Shown: positions 9,018 through 18,603 of the stretch, piece after piece
How positions within the stretch are numbered: position 1 is the stretch's first letter
Layout: each line of letters opens with the position of its first letter
NCBI GenBank assembly: GCA_029260765.1
Contig: JAJDCP010000185.1
Coordinates: forward strand, 89,355 to 153,354
Length of the DNA: 64,000 bases
Reading direction: 5' to 3'
Source of the DNA: Planctomycetota bacterium
GTDB taxonomy: Bacteria > Planctomycetota > J058 > JAJDCP01
Made by a program: the position numbers and the translations under genes
Notes under the pieces: model-generated
What the model saw: the letters and a program-made list of their open reading frames with translations, nothing else
What the model was told of the DNA's origin: nothing
Database searches by the model: none

Positions 9018-11198
9018 GTGCAGGCTGTGTCGTGGTCGGCAGCTCTTCAAGGGCTCGGCGCAGACCTGCCCGCGATGACCGCCTTTGTCGTCTGGGAGAG
9101 CATGATCCTGCTTGCCGCGGTCGCCCTGACCCGCTGGCTGTCTCCGGCCCAGGAAGCTTCCTCCCGCCCCACCGCCGAACGCGTTCTGGCCTGGCTGTTG
9201 ATCGACCTCGCGCTCCAGTCCGTGTTTGGATCGGCCTTCGGGCTGCTTCGTTTCAACTCGTCCAGCGGCTACCTGTTCGCCGCCGGCGCCACACTCGCCC
9301 TGCTCCACCTGCGCGCGCCGCGGCGGCTGCTGGACGACGCGCGGACCGTGCACGCGACCCTGCGCCTGCCCCGGCTGCCCCTCAACCTGGGCAACATCGT
9401 CTTGTTGGCCGTCGCCCTGGGCTTCGCCGCCATCGTCCTGAGCCGCGGAATCATGCCCACCGACGAGTGGGACACACTCGGCGACATGAACGCGATGCTG
9501 CGCTGGATCGCGAATGAACAGACCCCCTACACCGTCCCCAACCACTATTGTGCCAGCTGGCATACGACCTTCTTGCCCGGCATGGTGCTGCTCCAGTCCA
9601 GCCTGTTCAACTGGTGGATTGCCCTCAAGGTCGTCATCGCCTGCGGGCTGGGAATCTGGCTGCTCGCGCAGAGTCTGGGGCTGTCTCACAGGCTGTCATT
9701 GCTGCTGACAGCCAATGGCCTGGCGATCACCCATCTGTGGACCCGGCCCAGCGGCATCAGCTCGCTGAAGGTCGACCTGCCTTCGGCCGCGGGGCAGGTG
9801 GTAGCGCTGGCGATGCTGGCCCTGGCTCTGCGCAAGGGCTGGAGTCGCTTGCGCGCTGTGTTGCTGATCCTCGCCGCAGGGCTGACCTGGTCCCGGTACA
9901 ACGGACCGGTGCTGACGATCATGCTGGCAGGGCTGGCCGGGCTGATGTTCTACGAGCAGCTCTGGCAGAACCGAAAGCGGGTGCTCGCCTGGTGCGGAAT
10001 CGCGGCCGTGCTGTTGTTCGTGTACGCCGGCCACTACTACCTGAAGAACCTGATCCTGTTCGGGAACCCGATGTACCCGGTGCGCATCCAACTGCTGGGT
10101 ATCAGCCTGCCAGGCGAGCTGGATCTGCACAAAACCACCGTGCTGTACCACATCGCCAACCCGGACATCTGGCGGCTGTTCTTCTTTCCCTCCAGCCTCA
10201 AGATCAAGGGGGTGCAGCTCTGGCTGTACTCTCCTCTGGGCATGTTGTTTCCGATCACCCTCGCGGCCAGTCTGCTGATCGGGGCTTGGACGAGCCTGCG
10301 AGGCGTCCTTCGCCTGGGTCGACAACGCAAGTTGCCCGGCTTTATTCTCGGCCTCTGGGTGCTCGCGGGCTGGCTGTTGTTTGTGCGCACCTATTACTCA
10401 GCGGCGAAGGACGATGGCGCGCTCTATATCTTCCGCGACAACATCAACAGCCTCCGCTACGCAGTCGGCCTGTTGATCGTCAGCGAGGTCTTTCTGGTGC
10501 ACCTGCTCAACCGGTGGCTGTTACGCTTCCGGGGGCGTTGGGCCGCGCTGGCTCCGAGTGTGCTGCTGGTCATCAGTTGGGCGAGCCGGGTGGAGATTCT
10601 GCTTTTCCGTCAACACAGGCCTGCGGCCTCTTTCGCTGAGCTGCAGCCCGTGTTCCCCATCCTGTTGCTCTTGCTTGGGGGCCTGGTTTTCTGGTGTCAG
10701 CGCATCCGCGCGCAGCAGCGGCGGACCTGGCTGATCTGGATTGGGGCGCTGTTGGTAGGGCTGCTGGCGGCGCCGCTGATCTATGACGCCAACCGACAGT
10801 GCAACTGGCTGCGCAAGTGGGGCGAGCTGCCGCAACTGCTGTACGACGCGGCCCCGACCGAGATCGTCTATCTGACGGGAGATGGCGACCGGTTCACGAC
10901 CTTCCCCTTCGCAGGGAGGCATCTCCAACACCGTTTCCGCACCATGTCTGTGCAGGAATTCTGTCAGCGGCCGCCTACAGCCGCCTCGTTGGACCTTGTG
11001 CTGTGGGCGAGCAAGCCGCCGATTCTGCAACAGTTGACCCCGGAGTTGCAGGCACGTGTGCTCAGCCAGGGCATTCCGCATGTGTCTCTGCCCGCGCAGC
11101 TGGGCCATGCCTTGGAAAGCCTCGGCTTGCGCGAAGTGTACGGGAATCCTCAGTGCGCCGCCTGGGCGAAAGACACCACGGTCTTTGCCGGCCCTTGA
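9018..11198 (+). CDS. Polytopic membrane protein, probable GT-C-type glycosyltransferase
   Basis: 726 aa from GTG 9018, chosen because AGAGGGGGA lies five bases upstream. The frame stays open to a TTG at 8850, and ATG 9075 is another possible start. Seen: a dozen or more hydrophobic segments and a first large loop with acidic residues (MPTDEWDTLGDMNAM), an arrangement typical of GT-C enzymes that use polyprenyl-phosphate sugars. No definite family signature was recognised, so an O-antigen-polymerase-like role is not excluded. It opens the polysaccharide region and converges on fcl, with one base between the two stop codons. The C-terminal 150 residues are soluble and probably periplasmic. Confidence 0.6.
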   Translation: MQAVSWSAALQGLGADLPAMTAFVVWESMILLAAVALTRWLSPAQEASSRPTAERVLAWLLIDLALQSVFGSAFGLLRFNSSSGYLFAAGATLALLHLRAPRRLLDDARTVHATLRLPRLPLNLGNIVLLAVALGFAAIVLSRGIMPTDEWDTLGDMNAMLRWIANEQTPYTVPNHYCASWHTTFLPGMVLLQSSLFNWWIALKVVIACGLGIWLLAQSLGLSHRLSLLLTANGLAITHLWTRPSGISSLKVDLPSAAGQVVALAMLALALRKGWSRLRAVLLILAAGLTWSRYNGPVLTIMLAGLAGLMFYEQLWQNRKRVLAWCGIAAVLLFVYAGHYYLKNLILFGNPMYPVRIQLLGISLPGELDLHKTTVLYHIANPDIWRLFFFPSSLKIKGVQLWLYSPLGMLFPITLAASLLIGAWTSLRGVLRLGRQRKLPGFILGLWVLAGWLLFVRTYYSAAKDDGALYIFRDNINSLRYAVGLLIVSEVFLVHLLNRWLLRFRGRWAALAPSVLLVISWASRVEILLFRQHRPAASFAELQPVFPILLLLLGGLVFWCQRIRAQQRRTWLIWIGALLVGLLAAPLIYDANRQCNWLRKWGELPQLLYDAAPTEIVYLTGDGDRFTTFPFAGRHLQHRFRTMSVQEFCQRPPTAASLDLVLWASKPPILQQLTPELQARVLSQGIPHVSLPAQLGHALESLGLREVYGNPQCAAWAKDTTVFAGP

Positions 11199-11199
11199 G

Positions 11200-12156
11200 T
11201 CAAGCTCCCGTCCGCACCCCTCGGGCCTCGCTGCGGTGCTCCAAGAACCAGGCATGCGTCCGTCGCAGTCCGTCGTGCAGACGCACCTGCGGCTTGAATC
11301 CCAGTGCGTACAGGCGTTGGCTATCGCAGATCTTGCGCGGCGTGCCGTCGGACCGGCTCTTGTCCCAGACCAGACTGCCTTGGAATCCGACAACCTGCGC
11401 GATCATGCGCGCGAGCTGCAGGATCGACACCTCCTCACCACTGCCCACGTTGATCGGTCCCGGCTCGGAATAGCGCTCCAAAAGAAACAAGCAGGCTTCT
11501 GCGAGGTCGTCGATATACAGGAACTCCCTGAGCGGGGTCCCCGTGCCCCAGAGCATCACCTCAGCAGCCCCGGAGTCTTGGGCCTCCTGGAACTTGCGCA
11601 ACAGTGCGGGCAGTACGTGGCAGGTCTCCAGGTCGAAGTTGTCCCCAGGACCATAGAGATTGGTCGGCATCGCGCTGATGAAATCACAACCGTACTGGCG
11701 CCGGTAGGCGTCGCACATCTCGATCGCCGCGATCTTGGCGAGTGCGTAGGGACGGTTGGTCGGCTCCAACGGCCCGCTCAGCAAGGCATCTTCGCGGATC
11801 GGCTGCGGCGCCATGCGCGGGTAGATGCACGTGCTGCCAAGATTGAGCAGCTTGCCCACCCCAGTGCGCCGCGCCGCCTCTATGACGTTGCTCGCGATCG
11901 CCAGGTTCTCGTAGATGAACTCTCCCGGCAGGTTTGAGTTGGCGCCAATGCCCCCGACCCGCGCCGCCGCAAGGATGACGACTTCGGGTTGCTGCGCCTC
12001 GAAGAAAGCAAAAGTGGCCGCCTGGTCGCGCAAGTCGAGCTCGCGGCTGCTTCGCAGGATCAGATTCTGCTGCCCACGTGCGCGCAGCACGCGCAAGATC
12101 GCTCCTCCCACGAGCCCGCGATGGCCCGCGAGGTAGATGCGGCTGTCGGGTTTCAC
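11200..12156 (-). CDS. fcl: GDP-L-fucose synthase
   Basis: 318 aa, normal for the family. It converts GDP-4-keto-6-deoxy-D-mannose to GDP-L-fucose (3,5-epimerisation, then NADPH reduction) in the cytoplasm. Seen: Rossmann glycine motif GHRGLVG at the N-terminus, GSTCIYP, the YALAK catalytic tyrosine and lysine, and the family stretch PTNLYGPGDNFD. Its ATG overlaps the gmd stop by four bases (ATGA), so the two are translationally coupled. Together they supply fucose for the glycan assembled by the nearby transferases. Confidence 0.95.
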   Translation of the reverse strand: MKPDSRIYLAGHRGLVGGAILRVLRARGQQNLILRSSRELDLRDQAATFAFFEAQQPEVVILAAARVGGIGANSNLPGEFIYENLAIASNVIEAARRTGVGKLLNLGSTCIYPRMAPQPIREDALLSGPLEPTNRPYALAKIAAIEMCDAYRRQYGCDFISAMPTNLYGPGDNFDLETCHVLPALLRKFQEAQDSGAAEVMLWGTGTPLREFLYIDDLAEACLFLLERYSEPGPINVGSGEEVSILQLARMIAQVVGFQGSLVWDKSRSDGTPRKICDSQRLYALGFKPQVRLHDGLRRTHAWFLEHRSEARGVRTGA

Positions 12157-13205
12157 AGCGAGGTCCCACGCGTGCGGATGTCGTGACCAGCCTTCTGCAG
12201 GACAAGCTCTCGCTCCGCCAGCTTGAGGTCGCTGCGCACCATCTCGGCGACCAGCTCGGCGAAGCTCGTGCGCGGCCGCCAGCCGAATTTCTCGCGCATC
12301 TGCGTAGCATCACCATGGAGATGTTCCACTTCGGAAGGCCGGAAATAGCGCGGGTCGACCTCGACGAAGTCCTGATAATCGAGCCCGACCTCCGCAAAAG
12401 CGCTCGCGGCAAACTCGCGCACCGAGTGGGACTCTCCGCTTGCCACCACGAAGTCGCCCGGTTCGTCGCCCTGCATGATCAGCACCATCGCTTCGACATA
12501 GTCGCGCGCATGACCCCAATCGCGCCGCGCGTCGAGGTTGCCCAGGTAGAGCTTCTTTTGCAGTCCCAGCTTGATGCGGCCCACAGCCCGGGTGATCTTG
12601 CGCGTCACGAACGTCTCTCCACGACGTGGGGATTCGTGGTTGAACAAGATGCCGTTGCAGGCAAACAGGCCGTAGGCTTCGCGGTAGTTGATGACCTGAT
12701 GGTAGGCGTAGACCTTGGCACACGCATACGGCGAGCGCGGGTGGAAGGGAGTCTCTGGTCCTTGCGGTGCCGGTGCAGAGCCGTACATCTCCGAGCTCGA
12801 GGCCTGGTAGAAACGCACTTTCCGACCCGTCCGGTGGCTGTGATCGCGCAATGCCTCGAGCAGGCGCAAAACGCCCAGCCCCGTCACTTCTGCCGTGTAC
12901 TCGGGGGTCTTGAAAGACACGCCCACATGAGACTGCGCGGCGAGGTTGTAGACCACGTCTGGCCGCGCAGTTTCGATGATCCGGCGCAGGACCGTGCCGT
13001 CAGCGAGATCCCCGTAGTGCAAATGCAGCCGCACATCCTGTTCGTGGGGATCCTGGTACAGGTGCTCGATGCGGTCGGTGTTGAAGACCGATGCACGCCG
13101 GATGACGCCATGCACGTGGTAGCCCTGGTCGAGCAGTTGCTCGGCCAGGTAGGAACCATCCTGACCGGTGATTCCAGTCACAAGGGCGACTGCAGGTTGG
13201 GTCAT
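12153..13205 (-). CDS. gmd: GDP-mannose 4,6-dehydratase
   Basis: 350 aa. It turns GDP-D-mannose into GDP-4-keto-6-deoxy-D-mannose, the step before fcl. Seen: NAD-binding GITGQDGSYLAEQLL at the N-terminus, the family block QSHVGVSFKTPEYTAEV, the substrate segment SSSEMYG, and catalytic YACAK. Start ATG 13205 has GGAGATC upstream. It is the first gene of a two-gene gmd-fcl operon, divergent from the GT4 genes that begin at 13372; the 166 bases between them must hold both promoters. Confidence 0.96.
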   Translation of the reverse strand: MTQPAVALVTGITGQDGSYLAEQLLDQGYHVHGVIRRASVFNTDRIEHLYQDPHEQDVRLHLHYGDLADGTVLRRIIETARPDVVYNLAAQSHVGVSFKTPEYTAEVTGLGVLRLLEALRDHSHRTGRKVRFYQASSSEMYGSAPAPQGPETPFHPRSPYACAKVYAYHQVINYREAYGLFACNGILFNHESPRRGETFVTRKITRAVGRIKLGLQKKLYLGNLDARRDWGHARDYVEAMVLIMQGDEPGDFVVASGESHSVREFAASAFAEVGLDYQDFVEVDPRYFRPSEVEHLHGDATQMREKFGWRPRTSFAELVAEMVRSDLKLAERELVLQKAGHDIRTRGTSL

Positions 13206-13371
13206 GGGGATCTCCGCTTGTGGGAAGCTGAGGCGTTTCAGTTGTCCTATCTATACTGGCAGCTTCACAACCGCGCCAGCCTGAAGCTGCGGGCCCACCG
13301 AACCCCGCAGAGGAGCTGTTTTCCATCGACGCGTCGATAGTGCACTGCTACTCTGAACGCGAGCCGAAGCT

Positions 13372-14646
13372 GTGGCCCCGACTCTGTTGGACCCCACCGA
13401 CTCGGGAGGATTTGTCCTGGGCCGTATCCCGCTCTCTCGCGTGAACGTTCTTCACATTACCGACCTCGGCACGCCATTCGGTGGCCTCGAACGACTACTG
13501 GTACACACCCGACGCCTTTTCGCTGACCGGGGACACGGCTTTCAGCTGCTCACCAGCGAGGGCGGCGAGGACTTCCAGTCTGTATTCAGCCGCTGGGTAA
13601 GTGCGCGCCACTATCTGCGCACGTTGTCCGCAATCGATCGCTGGCAACCCGATGTCGTCCACTTCCACGGACCTACACGGGTGGTTTCTCCGAGTCCACT
13701 TCTGGCCGCACGCCGTCGTGGTCTACCAACCGTCGTCTCGCTTCATACATTTGGCCTGTATTGTCCCAAGACGTGGGCAATTTTCGAAGACGGCAAACCC
13801 TGCAGCAAGGGGTTCAACCGACGCTGCTGGACCTACGATTGTGGGACGAGCTACACAGGCCCTGCCCCCCGGGCCTTCCATTTTTTGAAATGGCTCAAGG
13901 TCGGCCTACACCGGAAATTGATCCAGAGCAGCGCGGACATCTTCGTCTGCCCGTCCCGCCAGCTACTGGAGGCCACGCAGCGCGACTTCGCGCTCTCGGA
14001 CGAGCAGATCAGCTACATACCGCATCCGGCTCGCTGCGAGACGCACGTTTCCGGCCAGGCCAGTGATCGTCAGCCTGGCGCCTTTCTGTTCGTCGGACGG
14101 CTGTCACCGGAAAAGGGGCTCTCGGTTGCTTTGCACGCCATCAAGAGGGCACTTCCCGATGTTCCAGATCTCCAGTTCGTCGTGGCAGGAGATGGGCCAG
14201 AGTCCGACCAGATGCGCCTGCTGGCGCGCAAACTCGAAGTCTCCTCCTGCGTGCAGTTTCTCGGCTTCTTGAAACCCGAAGACCTGCGGCAGCACTATGG
14301 CAGGGCCAGCGCCGTGGTCATTCCCAGTGTCTGCATGGAAGGTGGCAACTCGCTGGTAGGGTACGAAGCGATGCAGGCTGGCACGCCCGTGATCGCCAGC
14401 GACGCTGGAGGCCTGGCCGGTCTGGTGGACGATGGTGAGACAGGACTGTTATTCACGATGGGTGACCCGACTGCACTGGCGGACGCCATCATCCAAATCG
14501 CTCGCCATCCGAAACGCGCTCGCGAAATGGGGCTCCGAGGGCGGGCGAAGCTGGCAAGAAATTTCAGCGAGGAGCTGTACATGCAGCGCTTGGAATCGGT
14601 GTACGCACGAGCACTCCGCAAGAAGCACGGAGGTGCCCGAGGGTGA
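13372..14646 (+). CDS. GT4-family glycosyltransferase
   Basis: 424 aa with a GTG start at 13372; GTG 13441 is an equally possible start, because the domain begins at NVLHITDLGTPFGGLERLL. Fold GT-B, retaining. Seen: FVGRLSPEKGL at the start of the nucleotide-binding half, and GYEAMQAGTPVIASDAGG, the glutamate and loop that hold the sugar nucleotide. Cysteines cluster in the region around CPKTWAIF...CSKGFNRRCW. First of three consecutive GT4 genes that overlap or lie close together; the next starts four bases inside its stop. Donor and acceptor cannot be read from sequence; GDP-fucose made next door is one possible donor. Confidence 0.88.
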   Translation: MAPTLLDPTDSGGFVLGRIPLSRVNVLHITDLGTPFGGLERLLVHTRRLFADRGHGFQLLTSEGGEDFQSVFSRWVSARHYLRTLSAIDRWQPDVVHFHGPTRVVSPSPLLAARRRGLPTVVSLHTFGLYCPKTWAIFEDGKPCSKGFNRRCWTYDCGTSYTGPAPRAFHFLKWLKVGLHRKLIQSSADIFVCPSRQLLEATQRDFALSDEQISYIPHPARCETHVSGQASDRQPGAFLFVGRLSPEKGLSVALHAIKRALPDVPDLQFVVAGDGPESDQMRLLARKLEVSSCVQFLGFLKPEDLRQHYGRASAVVIPSVCMEGGNSLVGYEAMQAGTPVIASDAGGLAGLVDDGETGLLFTMGDPTALADAIIQIARHPKRAREMGLRGRAKLARNFSEELYMQRLESVYARALRKKHGGARG

Positions 14647-15728
14647 CTGTCGGTATCTTCAGCAACGGATTTCTGCCCGTAGCGGGTGGTCAAGAACGGC
14701 ACATCCAGGCACTCTTCAAACGCTTTGACCCGGCGACCACGACCTTCTTTGCAGCGGGCGGAACGCCACAACCAGGCTTCGTGCCCCTGCGCGTGCCTCT
14801 CCATGAGCGAGGCAGCAACCTCGCCTTCTCTGCCTGGTTGCACTTTCGGCTCAACAACCTGATCTCCAAGCATCGGCTCCGGACCATCAACCTGCACTGC
14901 GGCCCGGGCGGGCTCTTCTTGTTGCGCCGTCCGGCTGCTCGCGTCGTTGCGACCTGCCACCACACCTACTGGCAGCAGTCGCGCAAGGTGCCGGGAGAGT
15001 CGTGGAAACGCTGCTTGGAGCCCTTGGAGGCGCGCACCTACCGCCTGGCGGACCTGGTGGTCTGTGTCTCTGAAGACAGCCGAAAAGCTGTCGTCGAAGG
15101 CTATGGCGTGGACCGGTCGCGGACCCGTGTGATTCCCAATGGCGTCGACCAACAGGCTTTCTTTCCCATCAGCGGCCTGAAAAAACTGCCCCGGAGCGTT
15201 CTGTACATCGGGCGCATCGACCGACGCAAGGGCTGCGATGTGCTGGTGCGCGCCGCGCTGCGGGCTCGCCAACGCGATCCCAGCCTGCGGGTCTATATCG
15301 GCGGGAGTGGGCGTGATCGGCCCGCACTGGAGCAGATGGTGAGGGAGGCCTCAGCAAGCGCGCACATCGAGTTCCTGGGGCGCCTCGACGACGCACGCCT
15401 CAACGAATGGTACAACCGTTGCAACTGCGTTGTCGTGCCCTCCTGCTTCGAAGGCTTCGGCATCACAGTGATCGAGGCGATGGCGGCTGGCACACCAGTG
15501 ATCGCGAGCCGGGTGGACGGCCTGCGCACGTTGATCGATCCGGGGCGCAATGGCTTTCTGGTAGACTACGGCGACGAGCAGGGTCTCGCGGACGCGATGC
15601 TGCGGGTGCTCGATAGCGACTGCAGCGCCATCACCGCTGCTGCGCTGCAGGATGTGCGGGAGAGGTACGACTGGGACAGCATCGCCGTCCAGTTGCAAGC
15701 ACTGCTCGAAAATCAACAACCCGGCTGA
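14643..15728 (+). CDS. GT4-family glycosyltransferase
   Basis: 361 aa, GTG start overlapping the previous stop (GTGA). Seen: N-terminal IFSNGFLPVAGGQERHI, the acceptor-side glycine-rich loop of GT4 enzymes; VLYIGRIDRRKGCDVLV; and FEGFGITVIEAMAAGTPVIA with the two spaced glutamates of the EX7E motif. Cytoplasmic or membrane-associated glycan assembly is inferred. It is translationally coupled to the gene before it and followed after 42 bases by a third GT4 gene. Confidence 0.9.
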   Translation: MTVGIFSNGFLPVAGGQERHIQALFKRFDPATTTFFAAGGTPQPGFVPLRVPLHERGSNLAFSAWLHFRLNNLISKHRLRTINLHCGPGGLFLLRRPAARVVATCHHTYWQQSRKVPGESWKRCLEPLEARTYRLADLVVCVSEDSRKAVVEGYGVDRSRTRVIPNGVDQQAFFPISGLKKLPRSVLYIGRIDRRKGCDVLVRAALRARQRDPSLRVYIGGSGRDRPALEQMVREASASAHIEFLGRLDDARLNEWYNRCNCVVVPSCFEGFGITVIEAMAAGTPVIASRVDGLRTLIDPGRNGFLVDYGDEQGLADAMLRVLDSDCSAITAAALQDVRERYDWDSIAVQLQALLENQQPG

Positions 15729-15770
15729 AACGGCCCGCCGGACGCGCAAGCGTCTCCTGGAGACCGGAAC

Positions 15771-16883
15771 ATGCGCGTGTCGATGCTCAGCACACTGCCC
15801 CCGAGCAAAGGCGTCAGCCTGTACACTCTCGGTCTTGTTCGCGAGCTGGTCCACCACTGCAGGCTCGAGATGTACGGCTTCCGTGCGTTGTATCCACGGT
15901 TTCTGTACCGCGGAGACACTACGACCGACGAGCCAGAGCCCGCCCTGACAGGGATGCAAATCCACAACCTGCTGGCGTGGTATGACCCCGGCTCCTGGCT
16001 GAAAACGGGCCTACGGATCGACACGCCGCTCTTGCATGCGCAGTGGTGGAGCTGGTTCCTGGCTCCCGTCTTCGCTAGCGTGCTGGGCACAGCCCGCCTG
16101 CGCGGCCGCAAGATCCTGTTGACTGTGCACAATGTCGCGCCGCACGAGAAATCGCTGCTGACCCGCAGCCTGCACGCTTCGCCCTACCCGCTGGCCGACG
16201 CCTACATCGTGCACAACCAGGAGAACCGCCGCAGCCTGGCTGCTCGGGTCGCGTCGCACAAGCCCATCTTCGTCATCCCCCATGGCACGCTGGACTTCAA
16301 GCAGTTCCTGCCGGAGAACCAGCGGGTGCGCGAGGCGTTGCAGCTGGACGCCGGCGACACGCTGCTGCTGTTTTTTGGCAACATCCGTCCCTACAAGGGT
16401 CTGGATGACCTGCTTCGAGCCCTGGCGCGCCTGCCCGATCCGCGTCTCAAACTCCATATCGCGGGCAATCCCTGGCAGGACTTCGCAAGCTACCGCGCAT
16501 TGATCGACCAACTCGGCCTGTCTGCGCGGGTCAGTTTCGAGCTCGGGTATCTCCGCAACGAACGGGTGGCGGCGCTGTTCGACGCCTGCGACCTGGTTGT
16601 TTGTCCGTACAGGCAGTTCGAGTCATCCAGTGGGGCGGCGAGTGTCGCCCTGGACTTCGGGCGCCCCTTGATCGTGACGCGCGTGGGTGGCCTGCCTGAC
16701 CTGGTGCGCGAACCGCGCGTGGTGGCGCAAGCGGGCGACCCGGAGAGCCTGGCCGCTAGCATCTGCTATGGTCTCGAACACCGCGCCACGCTGGCCGAGA
16801 CCTCCCGAGTCCTCGGCGAGGAATTCAGTTGGTCCCAGGTAGCCGCCAGGACGGCTGAGGTCTACAAGCAGCTGCTCCAGTGA
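15771..16883 (+). CDS. GT4-like glycosyltransferase
   Basis: 370 aa from ATG 15771, with GGAGA upstream. Seen: HAQWWSWFLAPVF and LLTVHNVAPHE in the N-terminal half, LLFFGNIRPYKGLDDLL opening the C-terminal half, and YRQFESSSGAASVALDFGRP where GT4 enzymes have the EX7E region; here only the first glutamate is clear. The family also includes GumK/AceA-like transferases. It ends the GT4 run. Its TGA and the stop of the opposing membrane-protein gene together form TGATCA, so nothing separates the two genes. Confidence 0.85.
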   Translation: MRVSMLSTLPPSKGVSLYTLGLVRELVHHCRLEMYGFRALYPRFLYRGDTTTDEPEPALTGMQIHNLLAWYDPGSWLKTGLRIDTPLLHAQWWSWFLAPVFASVLGTARLRGRKILLTVHNVAPHEKSLLTRSLHASPYPLADAYIVHNQENRRSLAARVASHKPIFVIPHGTLDFKQFLPENQRVREALQLDAGDTLLLFFGNIRPYKGLDDLLRALARLPDPRLKLHIAGNPWQDFASYRALIDQLGLSARVSFELGYLRNERVAALFDACDLVVCPYRQFESSSGAASVALDFGRPLIVTRVGGLPDLVREPRVVAQAGDPESLAASICYGLEHRATLAETSRVLGEEFSWSQVAARTAEVYKQLLQ

Positions 16884-18488
16884 TCAGCGCAGGCGCACAT
16901 GCACCGGCTGGAAGCTGGCGCCTTCTTCGAGCACCACGACCTGCGTTTCCCCGGCCGTCTGCAGGATCTGCAGCAGCTGCTCCCGCTGCGCAGGGTCATC
17001 GAAGTAGAAGAAGTCCTTGCCCTGCAGACTGGTCATGAACGAGGGCAGGAACAACCTGTCCGTAATCACAACGCGCTCGCTCCAGCCCGCAATCACGCGC
17101 TTGTACTCGGCAACTTCGCGCTTCTGGACGAGGAGATGGCGAAAACCCAGACCGGTGTGGAGTACGACTCCCAAGCACAGCAACAGCGGCGCACAGACGC
17201 GAAGCAGCCGCCCCCCAGGCTTCCACCAGACATCGAGCTGCTGCCAGGCCAACCACAGCAACAGGGGCGTCGCCGGCAACAGGTAACGGCTGGACCACTG
17301 AAAGCCTCCGAACGCGGGCCAGAAAGTGAGCATCAGAGCGAGAAACAGCAGCACACATCGCCCGGCCAGGCGACGCCCCTCCAAGGCAGCGGGCGCGACG
17401 CCCTTGCGCAGTGGCCAGAACACCAGGGGCAACAGCGGAACGCTGCTGAGCAGGCCTACCGGCTCCGAGCCCCACGCTCGGTACACGAGCCAGCCCCAGG
17501 CTCCCACACACAACGTCGTGCCCAACGCCAGGCATGCGGCACGGAGCCGGCCACGCGCACACAGCAGGCAGCTCAGACCCGCCAGCATCAACAGCCAGAA
17601 GAGCCGCCTGCGGTCGAAACTCTCCTCCCCGAACAGCAGCTGTCCGATCACGCGCACCCGGTTCTTGACCTTCGCAGGGGTCGGAACGGGTGCGGAGGAT
17701 GGGGCGACCTCGGCGATCACGCGCCGCTGCCCATAGCCCACGAGGTGCGGCGCTACGCCCATCCCCAAGGGATGGCCGCAGATGCCGAAGTTGATCAGGC
17801 AGCTCATGCCGAAGCAGAGGCTCGCCCCCAGCACAACCAGCCCGAGAACCCGGAAGGAACGCCAGTGCAAGCTCGTCCACGCCAAACCGAGAGCGAGGCC
17901 GAAGGGCAGGCACTCGGGGCGCTGGGCGGTTGCCCAGCCCAACGCGGCGCCCGCCAACAGCGCCTGTCCCGCTCGGGCTCGGCTGCCCGTGCTGGCCAGC
18001 AACGCGCAAGCCACCGCTGCCCAGGCCGCCGCCCAGCTGTGATCCCAGAACACGAAGCTGTAGAACAGCAGAGGGCTGCCGAGCAGCGCAAACCAGAACA
18101 GCAGGGTAGGCCTGCGCAGCCCAGCCCGGGCCCCCCAGGCGGCCAGGGCCAGGGCGGCCAGCAGACTGCCGAGGATCGGCGCGAGCCAGAGCGCTCCTCT
18201 GCCGAGCACGGCCTCCAGCGCGACCCCTGCCAAGGGCAACCAAGGGGGGATGTGCAGGAGCAGGCGCCCCCCCACGTCGGAGAAAGCGTAGTACCAGGGA
18301 ACGAAGCGCAAACCAGGATCGAGCTCGCGTCCGTGGTAGCGCAGGGCGAATTCGATGCCGGCCTGGGCTTGCAGCTCGCGCACCTGCAGGAAGCGCACAC
18401 CCGTGTCCGAGGAGAATGGAGTGTCCACGGGCAACCACGAGGAGGCTCCCCACAGCAGCACCAGCGCCGCACCTGCCGAGGCCAGCAA
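16884..18488 (-). CDS. Polytopic membrane protein, probable GT-C-type glycosyltransferase
   Basis: About 534 aa if translation begins at TTG 18488 (LLASAGAALVLLWGASSW, a signal-anchor-like start with GGGAG upstream). No ATG or GTG opens the protein, and the frame is open up to the preceding gene, so the start is uncertain within 18488-18600. Seen: about ten hydrophobic segments, an acidic first loop (DTPFSSDTGVRF), and AQRPECLPFGLALG, which resembles mannosyltransferase-like GT-C proteins; the C-terminal 90 residues are soluble. It follows the STAS gene on the same strand after about 115 bases and may share its transcript. Function by family only: transfer of a lipid-linked sugar on the outer face of the membrane. 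Confidence 0.65.
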   Translation of the reverse strand: MLASAGAALVLLWGASSWLPVDTPFSSDTGVRFLQVRELQAQAGIEFALRYHGRELDPGLRFVPWYYAFSDVGGRLLLHIPPWLPLAGVALEAVLGRGALWLAPILGSLLAALALAAWGARAGLRRPTLLFWFALLGSPLLFYSFVFWDHSWAAAWAAVACALLASTGSRARAGQALLAGAALGWATAQRPECLPFGLALGLAWTSLHWRSFRVLGLVVLGASLCFGMSCLINFGICGHPLGMGVAPHLVGYGQRRVIAEVAPSSAPVPTPAKVKNRVRVIGQLLFGEESFDRRRLFWLLMLAGLSCLLCARGRLRAACLALGTTLCVGAWGWLVYRAWGSEPVGLLSSVPLLPLVFWPLRKGVAPAALEGRRLAGRCVLLFLALMLTFWPAFGGFQWSSRYLLPATPLLLWLAWQQLDVWWKPGGRLLRVCAPLLLCLGVVLHTGLGFRHLLVQKREVAEYKRVIAGWSERVVITDRLFLPSFMTSLQGKDFFYFDDPAQREQLLQILQTAGETQVVVLEEGASFQPVHVRLR

Positions 18489-18603
18489 CCAGCGACTGCT
18501 CCCGGGGTTGGCCGCCTTCGGGGTTGGAGTCTCGATCGCGCTCTCCAGGAATTGCAGGCCCTGGCAGGGTAGCAGAAAGACGCGGCAGGAAAAACGGGGC
18601 CCG

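Noticed and set aside
16899..18572. Open frame of 557 codons on the plus strand across the membrane-protein gene
   Set aside because: Gln/Arg/Pro-rich antisense shadow; the minus strand gives clear transmembrane helices.
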